Shown piece by piece: positions 7,661 through 18,126 of a DNA stretch of 40,554 bases. Each line of letters begins with the position of its first letter. The stretch's first letter is position 1. Source of the stretch: Streptococcus mitis subsp. hohhotensis (GTDB lineage Bacteria; Bacillota; Bacilli; Lactobacillales; Streptococcaceae); the NCBI RefSeq assembly GCF_020089495.2, contig NZ_JAIRCA020000020.1:1-40554 (forward strand), written 5' to 3'. Both the position numbers and the translations under genes were made by a program. A model generated the notes under the pieces. That model had not been told where the DNA came from, searched no databases, and saw nothing but the letters and a program-made list of their open reading frames with translations.

Positions 7661-7780
7661 TATACTCAATGAAAATCAAAGTGCAAACTAGGAAGCTAGC
7701 CGCAGGCTGCTCAAAACACTGTTTTGAGGTTGCAGATGGAAGCTGACGTGGTTTGAATTTGATTTTCGAAGAGTATTATA
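7661..7780 (-). repeat. BOX element, short form
   Basis: Read on the minus strand it begins TATAATACTCTTCGAAAATC and ends with the boxC segment GAGCAGCCTGCGGCTAGCTT and TTTCATTGAGTATA. It lacks the central boxA GTCGCCTTGCCG core, so it is a shortened copy. Its outer end contains the folE stop codon. Confidence 0.9.
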
Positions 7781-8330
7781 GTCCCATTAAACGATAAGCC
7801 TGATCTCGGAGGTCCTTATCTGTTTCGAACAAACCACGAGCTACTGTCGTCAAGGTTGCAGTGCCTGGTTTTCTGACACCACGCATGCTCATACACATAT
7901 GCTCCGCCTCAATGACAACAAAGGCTCCTTTAGCGCCTAGATAGTCCATCAAGGCATCGGCCACTTCGATATTCAACCGTTCTTGAATTTGCGGCTTTTT
8001 CGAATAAACTTCAACCGTACGGGCTAGCTTAGACAAACCTGCCACACGGCCATCTGGAATGTAGGCAATATGTGCTCTCCCATAAAATGGTAGAAAGTGG
8101 TGTTCACACATGGTATGGAAAAAAATATCCTTTTCTACCACCATATTATCATCAATAATCTCAAAGGATTTTGACAAATGTTCCTCCGCTGTTTGACCAA
8201 GCCCTGAAAAAATCTCTTGGTACATACGGGCCACACGAGCAGGCGTTTCCTGCAAGCCCTCACGGTTAGCGTCCTCTCCGACAGCCTCGATAATCATTTT
8301 TACAGCTGCTTCAATCTTTTGTGTATCCAT
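7776..8330 (-). CDS. folE: GTP cyclohydrolase I
   Basis: A 184-aa enzyme making 7,8-dihydroneopterin triphosphate from GTP, the entry step of folate synthesis (SulC in pneumococci). Zinc ligands are visible as C75 and H78 in TMCEHHFLP and C146 in EHMCMSMRG; the [10 protein letters not shown] and [10 protein letters not shown] blocks are family signatures. Its start overlaps the folC 3' end by 20 bases, indicating translational coupling. Its TAA lies in the terminal repeat of a BOX element inserted directly behind. Length is normal. Confidence 0.96.
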   Translation of the reverse strand: MDTQKIEAAVKMIIEAVGEDANREGLQETPARVARMYQEIFSGLGQTAEEHLSKSFEIIDDNMVVEKDIFFHTMCEHHFLPFYGRAHIAYIPDGRVAGLSKLARTVEVYSKKPQIQERLNIEVADALMDYLGAKGAFVVIEAEHMCMSMRGVRKPGTATLTTVARGLFETDKDLRDQAYRLMGL

Positions 8331-9633
8331 TTTCGTTTTTCCTCTCCATCAGATAGGCCCTCACTTGGCTCAAGAAATACAAGGAACCCGTGACAATCCT
8401 AACTGTTTGTTTCTCTTCTTTTTTATCTGTCAATTTCTGCTCTAGAAAATCCTGCCAACCTTGGTAGCTGAGATTTCTAGACTTAGCTGCCTCTTCCAGC
8501 ACGCTTTCATCAGTCGCCCGACTATCGTCAAAATGTGTCAGAGTAAGCTCGGTATCTGGTATTTCCCCCAGCAAGTCCAACATATCCTCCAAGGCCTTGG
8601 TTTTGATGCAAGTAAAGAGGATTTCCTTACGATAATCCGCAAAGCGTTCTTGCAAAGTTGCTAATAAAGCCTTGATAGCATGGGGATTGTGGGCCCCATC
8701 CAAAATCATCAAGGGTTCTCTTGACACGATTTCCAAACGCCCTGGCCAACTTGTTTCTTCCAGAGCTTGAGCAATCAAGATATTAGCTGGTAGCTCTCGA
8801 CCATCTTCTTGACAAAAAGTATCAAGTAAAGCTATGGCCATCCCAGCATTCTCTATCTGGTGCAAACCAAGTAAACCTGTCTGGAAGCGCCCTTGTCTGA
8901 TAGAACTGGTATAGTCAAAGACTTCCCCTGTCACCACACTTTCTTGATGACGAACTTGATAATCTTTCCCATAAGCAAGTCTCGGCGCATCTTTCCCTTC
9001 CGCAATGCGGTCAATCACAGCCAAAGCTTCTGGAGCGATACGACCTGTCACCAAGGGAATACCTTGTTTGATAATACCAGCTTTCTGCTCTGCTATGGCC
9101 TCCAAGGTGTCACCAAGTAGGGCCACATGATCCAGTCCAATAGTGGTGATGCCTGTCAAAATGGGCTGGCAGACATTGGTACTATCTAAAAGCCCACCCA
9201 TACCAACTTCCATTATTGCCACATCTACTTGCTCTGAGGCAAAGTAGTCATAGGCTATGGCTGTGATAATCTCAAACTCAGTTGTCCCCTGTAAATTAGC
9301 AGCCACTTCTCCTTCAAGCAAAGACTGATAGTCTGCCATAAGGGCTTCTAGTCTAGCCTCTGGGATAGATTCCCCATTGATGCTAATCTGGTCTGTGTAA
9401 TGAATGAGATAGGGCGAGCTGAACACCCCAACTCTCAGCCCTATCTTTTCTAGCAGATTTTTCAAAAAAGCAATGGTAGACCCCTTGCCATTGGTCCCTC
9501 CGATATGGATGACCTTGAGTTTGAGATGGGGATTGCCACGCAGAGCTAACAGTTCCACCATGCGTTCCAAGCCAAAATGTGGTTGGTCCGTCCGGTAGTT
9601 GGCAATCCACTGGTTGTTTTCAATTTCTTTCAT
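8311..9633 (-). CDS. folC: Dihydrofolate / folylpolyglutamate synthase
   Basis: 440 aa. The Mur-ligase-like ATP loop is [11 protein letters not shown] (about residues 43-53). Other family blocks are [48 protein letters not shown], and LDGAHNPHA in the C-terminal domain. It adds glutamate to dihydropteroate and then to folates (SulB). One base separates it from the folP stop (TAA-G-ATG), so it is translationally coupled to folP. Confidence 0.94.
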   Translation of the reverse strand: MKEIENNQWIANYRTDQPHFGLERMVELLALRGNPHLKLKVIHIGGTNGKGSTIAFLKNLLEKIGLRVGVFSSPYLIHYTDQISINGESIPEARLEALMADYQSLLEGEVAANLQGTTEFEIITAIAYDYFASEQVDVAIMEVGMGGLLDSTNVCQPILTGITTIGLDHVALLGDTLEAIAEQKAGIIKQGIPLVTGRIAPEALAVIDRIAEGKDAPRLAYGKDYQVRHQESVVTGEVFDYTSSIRQGRFQTGLLGLHQIENAGMAIALLDTFCQEDGRELPANILIAQALEETSWPGRLEIVSREPLMILDGAHNPHAIKALLATLQERFADYRKEILFTCIKTKALEDMLDLLGEIPDTELTLTHFDDSRATDESVLEEAAKSRNLSYQGWQDFLEQKLTDKKEEKQTVRIVTGSLYFLSQVRAYLMERKNENGYTKD

Positions 9634-9634
9634 C

Positions 9635-10618
<984 letters not shown>

Positions 10619-10620
10619 CT

Positions 10621-10649
10621 ATTTTACCATAAAAAGAAAAAGATGGACA
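10621..10649 (-). promoter_or_regulatory. Folate operon promoter
   Basis: Minus strand extended -10 TGGTAAAAT (10629-10621); a weak -35 TGTCCA lies 17 bases upstream (10649-10644). Confidence 0.55.
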
Positions 10650-10704
10650 CGATTGCATTCATCTTTCCCTAGTAGAAAGAGATTGGTTCCTACATGAAAA
10701 CTTT

Positions 10705-11412
10705 CTAAACAGAAATCCCTAATGTCCGACTCATAATCACCACAAGAGCCAACAAACAGAAAGCCACCCCATTCACAATCATGTGAAGCAAGATAGACAT
10801 TTCCAAACGTTGGGTCTTGTAAGCCGTCCAAGATAGAACGATCGACATACCTCCATAAATCAATAAAGAAGGTAAATTACTTGGTTGATGCAATAAAGCA
10901 AACACAATCGTACCAACTACAAATCCCAAGTTCTCCTTGCCTCGGAAAATCTTTTTAGGAATAATCCCACGGCACAAGATTTCCTCACAAATCGGAGCAA
11001 GCAAGGCTAGCAAGAAGAAACTGGAAATCAGAGAACTATGCTGAACCATATCGTTAATCTGAGACTGATTACTTGTTGTCGTCTCATTTGACAGTTGCAA
11101 TAAAATGGAACCAAGTATATTTGAACCGATAATGACTAAATAACTCAAGCCCAAACGTGCCAAATCCTTAGCTCTAAAAAAAGAAAAATTAAAACTTGCT
11201 AACTGCGTTTTACGAGCTCCAATGATAAATAGCGCTAAAACCACAATTGAAATACCAGCAACTATCAGCCCTGACTGTAACAGTGGTACTTGATGTAAAG
11301 CTAAAATTGCAGTAACTGCTAAAGGAATTTGATATAAAATTGTCGCTAACAAAAAGACCAAAAGCCAACCTGCACGATTCAACAATTCTTTCCACATACT
11401 TTTCCCTTTCAT
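10705..11412 (-). CDS. CPBP-family intramembrane metalloprotease
   Basis: A 235-aa multi-pass membrane protein (about 7-8 segments). The three CPBP/Abi motifs are present: EEILCRG (EExxxR), FALLHQPSN (FxxxH) and HMIVNGVAF (HxxxN), which form the glutamate/histidine metal site. Relatives process prenylated or small peptides and some protect against bacteriocins; the substrate here is unknown. AAGGAG places the start at ATG 11412; a GTG one codon upstream overlaps poorly. It lies between folP and the purine permease and has a terminator ahead of it. Confidence 0.88.
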   Translation of the reverse strand: MKGKSMWKELLNRAGWLLVFLLATILYQIPLAVTAILALHQVPLLQSGLIVAGISIVVLALFIIGARKTQLASFNFSFFRAKDLARLGLSYLVIIGSNILGSILLQLSNETTTSNQSQINDMVQHSSLISSFFLLALLAPICEEILCRGIIPKKIFRGKENLGFVVGTIVFALLHQPSNLPSLLIYGGMSIVLSWTAYKTQRLEMSILLHMIVNGVAFCLLALVVIMSRTLGISV

Positions 11413-11429
11413 CACCTATCTCCTTTGTA

Positions 11430-11452
11430 TTAAAAAAGGGGGAAAATCCCCC
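11430..11452 (-). terminator. Terminator of the purine permease gene
   Basis: GGGGG-ATTTT-CCCCC followed by TTTTTT on the minus strand, 13 bases after the stop at 11465. A textbook terminator. Confidence 0.9.
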
Positions 11453-11464
11453 TGGGTAATTCTA

Positions 11465-12883
11465 TTATAGGGCCATGCTGATGTAGTTAAGGATAAACAA
11501 GGCATCCAAAATCCAAATCATGACATGAACATCTTTAGCTTGACCTTTGACAAGCTTAGTCAAAGTGTAAGTCAAGAAACCAACTGCAATCCCTTGAGTG
11601 ATAGAGTAGCTGAAGCCCATAAAGATAGATGTGAAGAAGGCAGGAACTGCTTCAGACATATCATCCCAATGGATATTTTTCAAGCTAGCCAACATCATAA
11701 TCCCAACGATAATCAAGATTGGAGCTGTAGCGGCTGTTGGTACAATCGCTAGAAGTGGGCTAAAAAAGCTTGAAATTGCAAAACAGATTGCCACAACCAA
11801 GGCTGTCAAACCAGTACGTCCACCTGCACCGATACCAGCAGCAGACTCAACATAAGTCGTTACGTTTGAAGTACCTGCGATGGCACCAATTGAAGTACCA
11901 ATCAAGTCGGAGTAAAGAGCCTTGTCTAACTTAGCTGATTGATGATTTTCACCATTTGTCGCTACAATACCAACTTTTTCACCTGTACCGATCAAGGTAC
12001 CAATCGTGTCAAAAATATCTGTCAATGAGAAGGCAAGAATGGCCATCAGAGTTTCAGGCAAGCGAGCTGTATCTGAAATCAAAGCTCCTAAACCTTCTGA
12101 ACCAAGAGCTGCACCAAATACTGTCTTCAAATCTTCAAAAGCTGCACCAACATGATTATTAGCAAAATCGATACTAGACAAATCTACCAAACCAACTGCG
12201 ATAGCAAGAACAGTTGTTGTCAAGATAGAGAGGATAATTCCCCCTTTAATCCCTTTGATGACAAAGAAGATCGTAATGGCAAGTCCTGCAAGAGCCACCA
12301 AAACAGCTGGATTATTAAAGCTGACCAAGCCTGGAACTGCTGAAGCATTTGCTGTAATCGCTGCTTGAGCTTTATCAGCCCCTTCTCCTGCAACCGTGTA
12401 GTTCCCTGGATCAATAGAGAATTTCAAAAGTCCAGCATTCTTAATTCCCACGTAGGCAAGAAAGACACCGATACCAGCTGAGATAGCTGAGCGAAGGGCA
12501 TTTGGAATCGATTCAATGATCATTCTACGAACATTTGTCAAGGTAATAATCAATGAGATAATTCCACAGATGAAGACCATAGCTAGGGCTTCTTGCCATG
12601 AATAACCGAGTCCAAATACAACTGTAAAGGTAAAGAAGGCATTGAGTCCCATACCTGGCGCTTGGGCATAAGGTAAGTTAGCATAGAAGGCCATCATCAA
12701 GGTACCCGCTACTGCACCAATGATCGTCGCTAGGAAGACACCTTGAGCAGGCATCCCTGTTTGCGAAAGAATTTGTGGGTTTACAAAGAGAATATAGCTC
12801 ATTGCAAAGAAAGTTGTTAAACCAGCGAGAACCTCTGTACGAACGTCTGTACCGTTCTCTTTTAGTTTAAATAATTTGTCCAT
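11465..12883 (-). CDS. pbuG: NCS2-family purine permease (PbuG/AzgA type)
   Basis: 472 aa, about 12 membrane segments. The N-terminal VLAGLTTFFAMSYILFVNPQ, the AQAPGMGLNAFFTFTV block and LTDIFDTIGTLIG are characteristic of the AzgA/PbuG branch of nucleobase:cation symporters (hypoxanthine, guanine or adenine). Specificity cannot be decided here. AAAGGAG ahead of 12883 fixes the start; the longer frame to 12937 includes the promoter. No purine riboswitch is visible in the short leader. Confidence 0.88.
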   Translation of the reverse strand: MDKLFKLKENGTDVRTEVLAGLTTFFAMSYILFVNPQILSQTGMPAQGVFLATIIGAVAGTLMMAFYANLPYAQAPGMGLNAFFTFTVVFGLGYSWQEALAMVFICGIISLIITLTNVRRMIIESIPNALRSAISAGIGVFLAYVGIKNAGLLKFSIDPGNYTVAGEGADKAQAAITANASAVPGLVSFNNPAVLVALAGLAITIFFVIKGIKGGIILSILTTTVLAIAVGLVDLSSIDFANNHVGAAFEDLKTVFGAALGSEGLGALISDTARLPETLMAILAFSLTDIFDTIGTLIGTGEKVGIVATNGENHQSAKLDKALYSDLIGTSIGAIAGTSNVTTYVESAAGIGAGGRTGLTALVVAICFAISSFFSPLLAIVPTAATAPILIIVGIMMLASLKNIHWDDMSEAVPAFFTSIFMGFSYSITQGIAVGFLTYTLTKLVKGQAKDVHVMIWILDALFILNYISMAL

Positions 12884-12920
12884 TATCAATCTCCTTTTAA
12901 TTTTTACGAACAATAATAGA

Positions 12921-12949
12921 ATTATATCATTTATCATTCACTTTTTCAA
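12921..12949 (-). promoter_or_regulatory. pbuG promoter
   Basis: Minus strand TTGAAA (12949-12944), 17-bp spacer, extended -10 TGATATAAT (12929-12921). Strong match; it gives a leader of about 30 bases, too short for a riboswitch. Confidence 0.75.
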
Positions 12950-13024
12950 TATCTTTGTTTGATTTATTTAAGAATTTGATAAAATTTCTTTTTTGGTTTC
13001 GAATCTGCTTTTCTGCCTGCTTTC

Positions 13025-13033
13025 TGTTATAAT
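13025..13033 (+). promoter_or_regulatory. Promoter (-10) of the HAD phosphatase gene
   Basis: Extended -10 TGTTATAAT ending 39 bases before the start codon; no clear -35. Confidence 0.55.
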
Positions 13034-13072
13034 AGTAGACATCTTATCTGAAAAGACACTAGAAAGGTCCCT

Positions 13073-13885
13073 ATGACGAAGAAAATTATTGCAGTTGACC
13101 TGGATGGAACCCTGCTCAACTCAGACAGTCAAATTTCTGACTTTACCAAAGAAACCATTAAAAAAGTTGCTGACAAAGGCCATCAGGTTATTATTACGAC
13201 AGGTCGCCCTTACCGTATGTCAAAAGATTTTTACCGTGAACTAGGCTTAGATACTCCTATGATTAACTTCAACGGCTCCCTCACTCATTTGCCAGACCAG
13301 GTTTGGGACTTTGAAAAGTGTTTAACTGTAGACAAAAAATATCTTTTAGATATGGTTCGACGTTCAGAGGACATTCAAGCCGATTTTATCGCTGGAGAAT
13401 ATCGTAAAAAATTCTACATTACAAATCCTAATGAAGAAATTGCTAATCCCAAACTATTTGGTGTAGAAGCTTTCCAGCCTGAAGATCAATTCCAGCCTGA
13501 GTTAGTAACCAAGGATCCTAACTGTATCCTGTTGCAGACCAGAGCCAGTGACAAGTATGCTCTGGCACAAGAAATGAACGCCTTCTACCAGCATCAACTG
13601 TCTATCAATACCTGGGGAGGTCCGCTCAATATCCTTGAATGTACCCCAAAAGGTGTCAACAAGGCCTTTGCTTTGGACTACTTGCTCAAGGTAATGAACC
13701 GCGACAAAAAGGATTTGATTGCCTTTGGAGACGAACACAATGATACCGAAATGCTAGCTTTTGCTGGGAAAGGTTATGCCATGAAAAATGCCAATCCTGA
13801 GCTACTCCCCTATGCAGATGAGCAAATTTCCTTGACAAACGACCAAGACGGGGTTGCCAAAACCCTGCAAGACTTATTCTTATAG
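13073..13885 (+). CDS. Cof-type HAD-IIB sugar phosphatase
   Basis: 270 aa. Motif I VDLDGTLLNSD (8-18), motif II TTGRPYRM, lysine motif KGVNKAFALDYL and motif IV FGDEHNDTEMLAFAG are all intact, so it should be active. It belongs to the YkrA/YwpJ group that removes phosphate from sugar phosphates, FMN or PLP; substrate unknown. GAAAGG lies ahead of ATG 13073. It is monocistronic with its own promoter and a perfect palindromic terminator, between the purine permease and adhP. Confidence 0.88.
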   Translation: MTKKIIAVDLDGTLLNSDSQISDFTKETIKKVADKGHQVIITTGRPYRMSKDFYRELGLDTPMINFNGSLTHLPDQVWDFEKCLTVDKKYLLDMVRRSEDIQADFIAGEYRKKFYITNPNEEIANPKLFGVEAFQPEDQFQPELVTKDPNCILLQTRASDKYALAQEMNAFYQHQLSINTWGGPLNILECTPKGVNKAFALDYLLKVMNRDKKDLIAFGDEHNDTEMLAFAGKGYAMKNANPELLPYADEQISLTNDQDGVAKTLQDLFL

Positions 13886-13893
13886 TCCATTCT

Positions 13894-13924
13894 GACCAGC
13901 TTGCAAGCTGGTCTTTGTGCTCTT
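13894..13924 (+). terminator. Terminator of the HAD phosphatase gene
   Basis: GACCAGCTTG-CAAGCTGGTC is a perfect 20-bp palindrome followed by a broken T-rich tail (TTTGTGCTCTTTT). Confidence 0.65.
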
Positions 13925-13978
13925 TTCACAGTCTCATCAACCAGTTAATCGATTGTTCTACTTTTTGCCTCCAAAACC

Positions 13979-14007
13979 TTGGAAAAGGCTTTCTTTTGTG
14001 ATACAAT
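13979..14007 (+). promoter_or_regulatory. adhP promoter
   Basis: TTGGAA (13979-13984), 17-bp spacer, TACAAT (14002-14007) with TG one base ahead. It gives a leader of about 95 bases before ATG 14110. Confidence 0.75.
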
Positions 14008-14013
14008 TCACAT
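13996..14013. promoter_or_regulatory. Rex-type operator over the adhP -10
   Basis: TTGTGATACAATTCACAT matches the Rex operator TTGTGA-N6-TCACAA at 11 of 12 defined positions. The N6 spacer is the -10 hexamer TACAAT itself. Rex is the NADH/NAD-sensing repressor that controls alcohol dehydrogenase genes in Gram-positive bacteria, and the target gene here is an NAD-dependent alcohol dehydrogenase. The site is seen directly; Rex binding is inferred. Confidence 0.72.
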
Positions 14014-14109
14014 ATAAATACAAGAGAGCTCGTCATACTCGACTCTGTTGACACAAAATCAATCCAGTCCCGTTTCTCCTGCTCTCAGTTAATATCAAGG
14101 AGGATAGCT

Positions 14110-15129
14110 ATGAAAGCTGTTGTTGTAAATCCAGAAAGCACTGGTGTTGCTGTTGAAGAAAAAGTACTCCGTCCACTTGAAACTGGGGAAGCACTTGTAG
14201 AAATTGAATATTGTGGTGTTTGCCACACTGACCTCCACGTTGCCCATGGTGACTTTGGCCAAGTACCAGGCCGTGTTCTAGGACATGAAGGTGTTGGTAT
14301 CGTTAAGGAAATTGCCCCAGATGTAAAAAGCCTTAAAGTCGGCGACCGCGTCAGCGTTGCTTGGTTCTTTGAAGGATGTGGTACTTGCGAATACTGTACA
14401 ACTGGTCGCGAAACCCTTTGCCGTACAGTGAAAAATGCCGGCTACTCAGTAGATGGTGGTATGGCTGAACAATGTATCGTAACTGCAGACTATGCTGTCA
14501 AAGTTCCTGACGGACTTGATCCAGCCCAAGCCTCTTCTATCACATGTGCTGGTGTAACAACCTATAAAGCTATAAAAGAAGCAAAAGTTGAACCAGGTCA
14601 ATGGGTTGTTCTATACGGCGCTGGTGGCCTTGGTAACCTAGCTGTTCAATATGCTAAAAAAGTATTCAATGCTCATGTCATCGCAGTTGATATCAATAAC
14701 GACAAACTTGCCCTTGCAAAAGAAGTAGGCGCTGACATTGTTATTAACGGACTCGAAGTTGAAGATGTACCTGGACTCATCAAGGAAAAAACTGATGGTG
14801 GAGCTCATTCAGCTGTCGTAACTGCTGTGTCTAAAGTTGCCTTCAACCAGGCTGTTGACTCAGTTCGTGCCGGTGGTCGCGTAGTCGCTGTTGGTCTTCC
14901 TTCTGAAATGATGGAACTCAGCATCGTCAAAACCGTTCTAGATGGAATCCAAGTCATCGGTTCTCTTGTTGGAACTCGTAAAGACTTGGAAGAAGCCTTC
15001 CAATTCGGTGCAGAAGGTTTGGTAGTTCCAGTTGTTCAAAAACGTCCAATAGAAGATGCTGTAGCCATTTTCGACGAAATGGAAAAAGGTCAAATTCAAG
15101 GACGTATGGTACTCGACTTCACCCACTAA
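14110..15129 (+). CDS. adhP: Zinc-dependent alcohol dehydrogenase
   Basis: 339-aa medium-chain dehydrogenase. Catalytic zinc residues C38 and H59 lie in [11 protein letters not shown] and GHEGVG; structural zinc cysteines are C90, C93, C96 and C104 (CGTCEYC..ETLC). The NAD loop is [13 protein letters not shown]. It converts acetaldehyde/ethanol or similar, helping redox balance in fermentation. The AAGGAGG ribosome site is strong. It is monocistronic with a Rex-like operator and a terminator of its own. Length and motifs are exactly those of the AdhP group. Confidence 0.95.
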   Translation: MKAVVVNPESTGVAVEEKVLRPLETGEALVEIEYCGVCHTDLHVAHGDFGQVPGRVLGHEGVGIVKEIAPDVKSLKVGDRVSVAWFFEGCGTCEYCTTGRETLCRTVKNAGYSVDGGMAEQCIVTADYAVKVPDGLDPAQASSITCAGVTTYKAIKEAKVEPGQWVVLYGAGGLGNLAVQYAKKVFNAHVIAVDINNDKLALAKEVGADIVINGLEVEDVPGLIKEKTDGGAHSAVVTAVSKVAFNQAVDSVRAGGRVVAVGLPSEMMELSIVKTVLDGIQVIGSLVGTRKDLEEAFQFGAEGLVVPVVQKRPIEDAVAIFDEMEKGQIQGRMVLDFTH

Positions 15130-15148
15130 TCTAATAAAAACCTATTTT

Positions 15149-15178
15149 AAAAGTTGGAATACGCTTCCAACTTTTTTA
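15149..15178 (+). terminator. adhP terminator
   Basis: AAAGTTGGAA-TACGC-TTCCAACTTTTTTAT, 20 bases after the stop. Confidence 0.9.
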
Positions 15179-15275
15179 TATTAAATTTTTAAATAAGGAT
15201 TCAAAAAAACTTCTCTAAAACTCAATATATCAATATTTTCAGATGTAATCTTTTTAATTATTTTATGATAAATAG

Positions 15276-15304
15276 TTGATTTTTAGATGAAAACGGTTTA
15301 TACT
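15276..15304 (+). promoter_or_regulatory. man operon promoter with cre-like site in the spacer
   Basis: TTGATT (15276-15281), 17-bp spacer, TATACT (15299-15304). Inside it, 15288-15301 reads TGAAAACGGTTTAT, matching 12 of 14 cre positions (TGnAARCGnWWWCA). CcpA bound there would cover the spacer and the -10. The leader to the start codon is about 50 bases. Confidence 0.65.
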
Positions 15305-15363
15305 TAAAAAGTCTTAAAGTTTTCTTAAACGAAAACTAAAACAAAAAAGGAGGAATGACAATA

Positions 15364-16353
15364 ATGAGTATCGGAATCATTATTGCGAGCCACGGCGAAT
15401 TTGCTGCGGGTATTCATCAGTCAGGATCTATGATCTTTGGTGAACAAGAAAAGGTTCAAGTTGTAACCTTTATGCCAAATGAAGGTCCTGATGATCTATA
15501 CGCTAAGTTTAATAACGCTGTTGCTGCATTTGACGCAGAAGATGAGGTTCTAGTTTTGGCTGACCTTTGGAGTGGATCTCCATTTAACCAAGCTAGCCGC
15601 GTGATGGGAGAAAATCCTGAGCGTAAGTTTGCCATCATCACAGGACTTAACTTACCGATGTTAATTCAAGCCTACACAGAGCGCCTCATGGACGCTGCTG
15701 CAGGTGTAGAAAAAGTCGCTGCTAATATCATTAAAGAAGCCAAAGATGGCATCAAAGCTCTTCCAGAAGAGCTAAACCCAGTTGAGGAAGTAGCAAGCGC
15801 TGCAGCTGCTCCAGTTGCCCAAGCTGCTATTCCAGAAGGAACTGTCATCGGAGACGGTAAACTCAAAATCAACCTTGCCCGTCTAGACACTCGTTTACTT
15901 CACGGTCAAGTTGCAACTGCTTGGACTCCAGATTCAAAAGCAGACCGTATCATCGTTGCTTCAGATAACGTAGCTAAAGACGAATTACGTAAAGAATTGA
16001 TTAAACAAGCAGCTCCAGGTAAAGTGAAAGCAAATGTTGTTCCTATCCAAAAACTAATCGACGTTGCAAAAGATCCTCGCTTCGGAGGAACACATGCCCT
16101 TATCTTGTTTGAAACACCTCAAGATGCCCTTCGTGCTATCGAAGGTGGCGTGCCAATCAAAACTCTTAATGTTGGATCAATGGCTCACTCAACTGGTAAA
16201 ACAATGGTCAACAACGTTTTGTCCATGGATAAAGATGACGTTGCTACATTTGAAAAAATGCGTGACCTTGGTGTTGAATTTGACGTACGTAAAGTACCAA
16301 ACGACACGAAAAAAGATTTGTTTGACTTGATCAACAAAGCAAACGTGCAATAA
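15364..16353 (+). CDS. manL: Mannose/glucose PTS EIIAB
   Basis: A 329-aa fusion of IIA and IIB of the mannose PTS. IIA (1 to about 130) has the phosphohistidine H10 in IIASHGEF. An alanine-rich linker ([12 protein letters not shown]) follows, then IIB from about 165 with H180 in [14 protein letters not shown]. Phosphate passes HPr to H10 to H180 to sugar. The start is ATG 15364: AAGGAGG is only one base from the ATG at 15355 but ten from 15364. First gene of manLMN. In streptococci this system takes up glucose, mannose, glucosamine and galactose and signals carbon status. Confidence 0.95.
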
Positions 16354-16378
16354 TCGATTTTATGAAAGGATTTTAAAG

Positions 16379-17182
16379 ATGTCTATTATTTCTATGGTTT
16401 TAGTAGTCGTTGTAGCCTTCCTAGCAGGTCTTGAAGGTATCCTCGACCAGTTCCAATTCCATCAACCAATCGTAGCTTGTACCCTTATCGGTCTTGTTAC
16501 TGGTAACCTTGAAGCAGGGATTATCCTTGGTGGTTCTCTTCAAATGATCGCCCTTGGTTGGGCTAACATCGGAGCTGCCGTAGCTCCTGACGCTGCTCTT
16601 GCTTCTGTTGCTGCTGCCATTATTATGGTTCTTGGTGGCGACTTTACTAAGACAGGTATCGGTGTTGCCCAAGCGGTTGCTATCCCTCTTGCAGTTGCTG
16701 GTCTATTCTTGACTATGATTGTCCGTACACTCTCTGTCGGATTGGTTCACACTGCTGATGCTTCTGCTAAAAAAGGTGACTTCAAAGCAGTTGAACGTGC
16801 TCACTTTGTCGCACTTCTTCTTCAAGGTCTTCGTATTGCAATCCCTGCAGCACTCCTTCTAATGGTACCAACTGAAACAGTACAAAGCATTCTAAATGCT
16901 ATGCCTGATTGGCTCAAAGATGGTATGGCTATCGGTGGTGGTATGGTTGTTGCCGTTGGTTACGCTATGGTTATCAACATGATGGCAACTCGTGAAGTAT
17001 GGCCATTCTTCGCTATCGGTTTCGTGCTTGCTGCCGTGTCAGATATTACTCTAATCGGATTTGGTGCTATCGGTGTTGCTATCGCTCTTATCTACCTTCA
17101 CCTTTCTAAAACTGGTGGAAATGGTGGCGGAGGAGCCGCAACTTCTAACGACCCAATCGGCGATATCCTAGAAGACTACTAA
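16379..17182 (+). CDS. manM: Mannose PTS EIIC
   Basis: A 267-aa membrane component of the mannose PTS. It starts with a hydrophobic segment (ISMVLVVVVAFLAGLEGILDQF) and contains the CTLIGLVTGNLEAGIILGGSLQ signature of the family, with a glycine-rich tail (GGNGGGGAATS). With ManN it forms the translocation channel. It lies 25 bases behind manL and 23 before manN, with AAAGGA upstream. In some lactic acid bacteria ManM/ManN are also the docking site for class IIa bacteriocins. Confidence 0.95.
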   Translation: MSIISMVLVVVVAFLAGLEGILDQFQFHQPIVACTLIGLVTGNLEAGIILGGSLQMIALGWANIGAAVAPDAALASVAAAIIMVLGGDFTKTGIGVAQAVAIPLAVAGLFLTMIVRTLSVGLVHTADASAKKGDFKAVERAHFVALLLQGLRIAIPAALLLMVPTETVQSILNAMPDWLKDGMAIGGGMVVAVGYAMVINMMATREVWPFFAIGFVLAAVSDITLIGFGAIGVAIALIYLHLSKTGGNGGGGAATSNDPIGDILEDY

Positions 17183-17205
17183 GATAAGAAAGGACTGAAA
17201 ACATC

Positions 17206-18117
17206 ATGACTGAAAAACTTCAATTAACTAAATCAGATCGTAAAAAAGTTTGGTGGCGTTCAACTTTCTTACAAGGTTCTTGGAACTATGAACGTATGCA
17301 AAACTTGGGTTGGGCTTACTCATTAATTCCAGCTCTTAAAAAACTCTACACTAAAAAAGAAGATCAAATCGCTGCTCTTGAACGCCATCTTGAGTTCTTC
17401 AACACTCACCCATACGTAGCCGCTCCAATCATGGGGGTTACTCTTGCACTTGAAGAAGAACGTGCTAACGGTGTTGAGATCGATGATGCTGCTATCCAAG
17501 GGGTTAAAATCGGTATGATGGGACCTCTTGCTGGTATCGGTGACCCAGTATTCTGGTTTACAGTACGCCCAATCCTTGGATCACTCGGTGCTTCACTTGC
17601 CCTTACTGGTAATATCTTAGGTCCAATCCTCTTCTTCGTTCTTTGGAACTTGATTCGTATGTCATTCTTGTGGTATACACAAGAGATTGGATACAAGGCT
17701 GGATCAGAAATCACTAAAGATATGTCTGGCGGTATCCTTCAAGATATCACTAAAGGAGCTTCTATCCTTGGGATGTTCATTCTTGCTGTCCTTGTTCAAC
17801 GTTGGGTAAATATTAAATTTGCTTTCGATGTTGCCAAAGTTCAACTAGATGAAAAAGCTTATATCCATTGGGATAAATTGCCAGAAGGATCTAAAGGTAT
17901 CCAAGAAGCATTCGCACAAGTAGGACAAGGATTATCTCAAACACCTGAAAAAGTTACTACTTTCCAACAAAACTTGGATATGTTGATCCCTGGACTATCA
18001 GGACTACTCCTTACTTTCCTTTGCATGTACTTGCTTAAGAAAAAAGTATCTCCAATCACTATTATCCTTGCACTATTCGCAGTGGGTATTGTGGCACATG
18101 TTCTTCACATCATGTAA
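17206..18117 (+). CDS. manN: Mannose PTS EIID
   Basis: A 303-aa IID component. The N-terminal LTKSDRKKVWWRSTFLQGSW followed by NYERMQNLGWAYSLIPAL is the family hallmark; FNTHPYVAAPIMGVTLALEEE and MMGPLAGIGDP follow. Hydrophobic segments lie mainly in the C-terminal half. It pairs with ManM. AAGAAAGGAC precedes the start. Last gene of the operon, ended by a strong terminator. Confidence 0.95.
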   Translation: MTEKLQLTKSDRKKVWWRSTFLQGSWNYERMQNLGWAYSLIPALKKLYTKKEDQIAALERHLEFFNTHPYVAAPIMGVTLALEEERANGVEIDDAAIQGVKIGMMGPLAGIGDPVFWFTVRPILGSLGASLALTGNILGPILFFVLWNLIRMSFLWYTQEIGYKAGSEITKDMSGGILQDITKGASILGMFILAVLVQRWVNIKFAFDVAKVQLDEKAYIHWDKLPEGSKGIQEAFAQVGQGLSQTPEKVTTFQQNLDMLIPGLSGLLLTFLCMYLLKKKVSPITIILALFAVGIVAHVLHIM

Positions 18118-18126
18118 TCAAGCAAC

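Noticed and set aside
10674..10708. 7-bp TAGAAAG/CTTTCTA repeat behind the CPBP gene as terminator
   Set aside because: The loop is long and there is no T-run, so it is not convincing.
12884..12920. Possible purine riboswitch ahead of the purine permease
   Set aside because: The leader is only about 30 bases after a strong promoter and shows no purine-aptamer arms.
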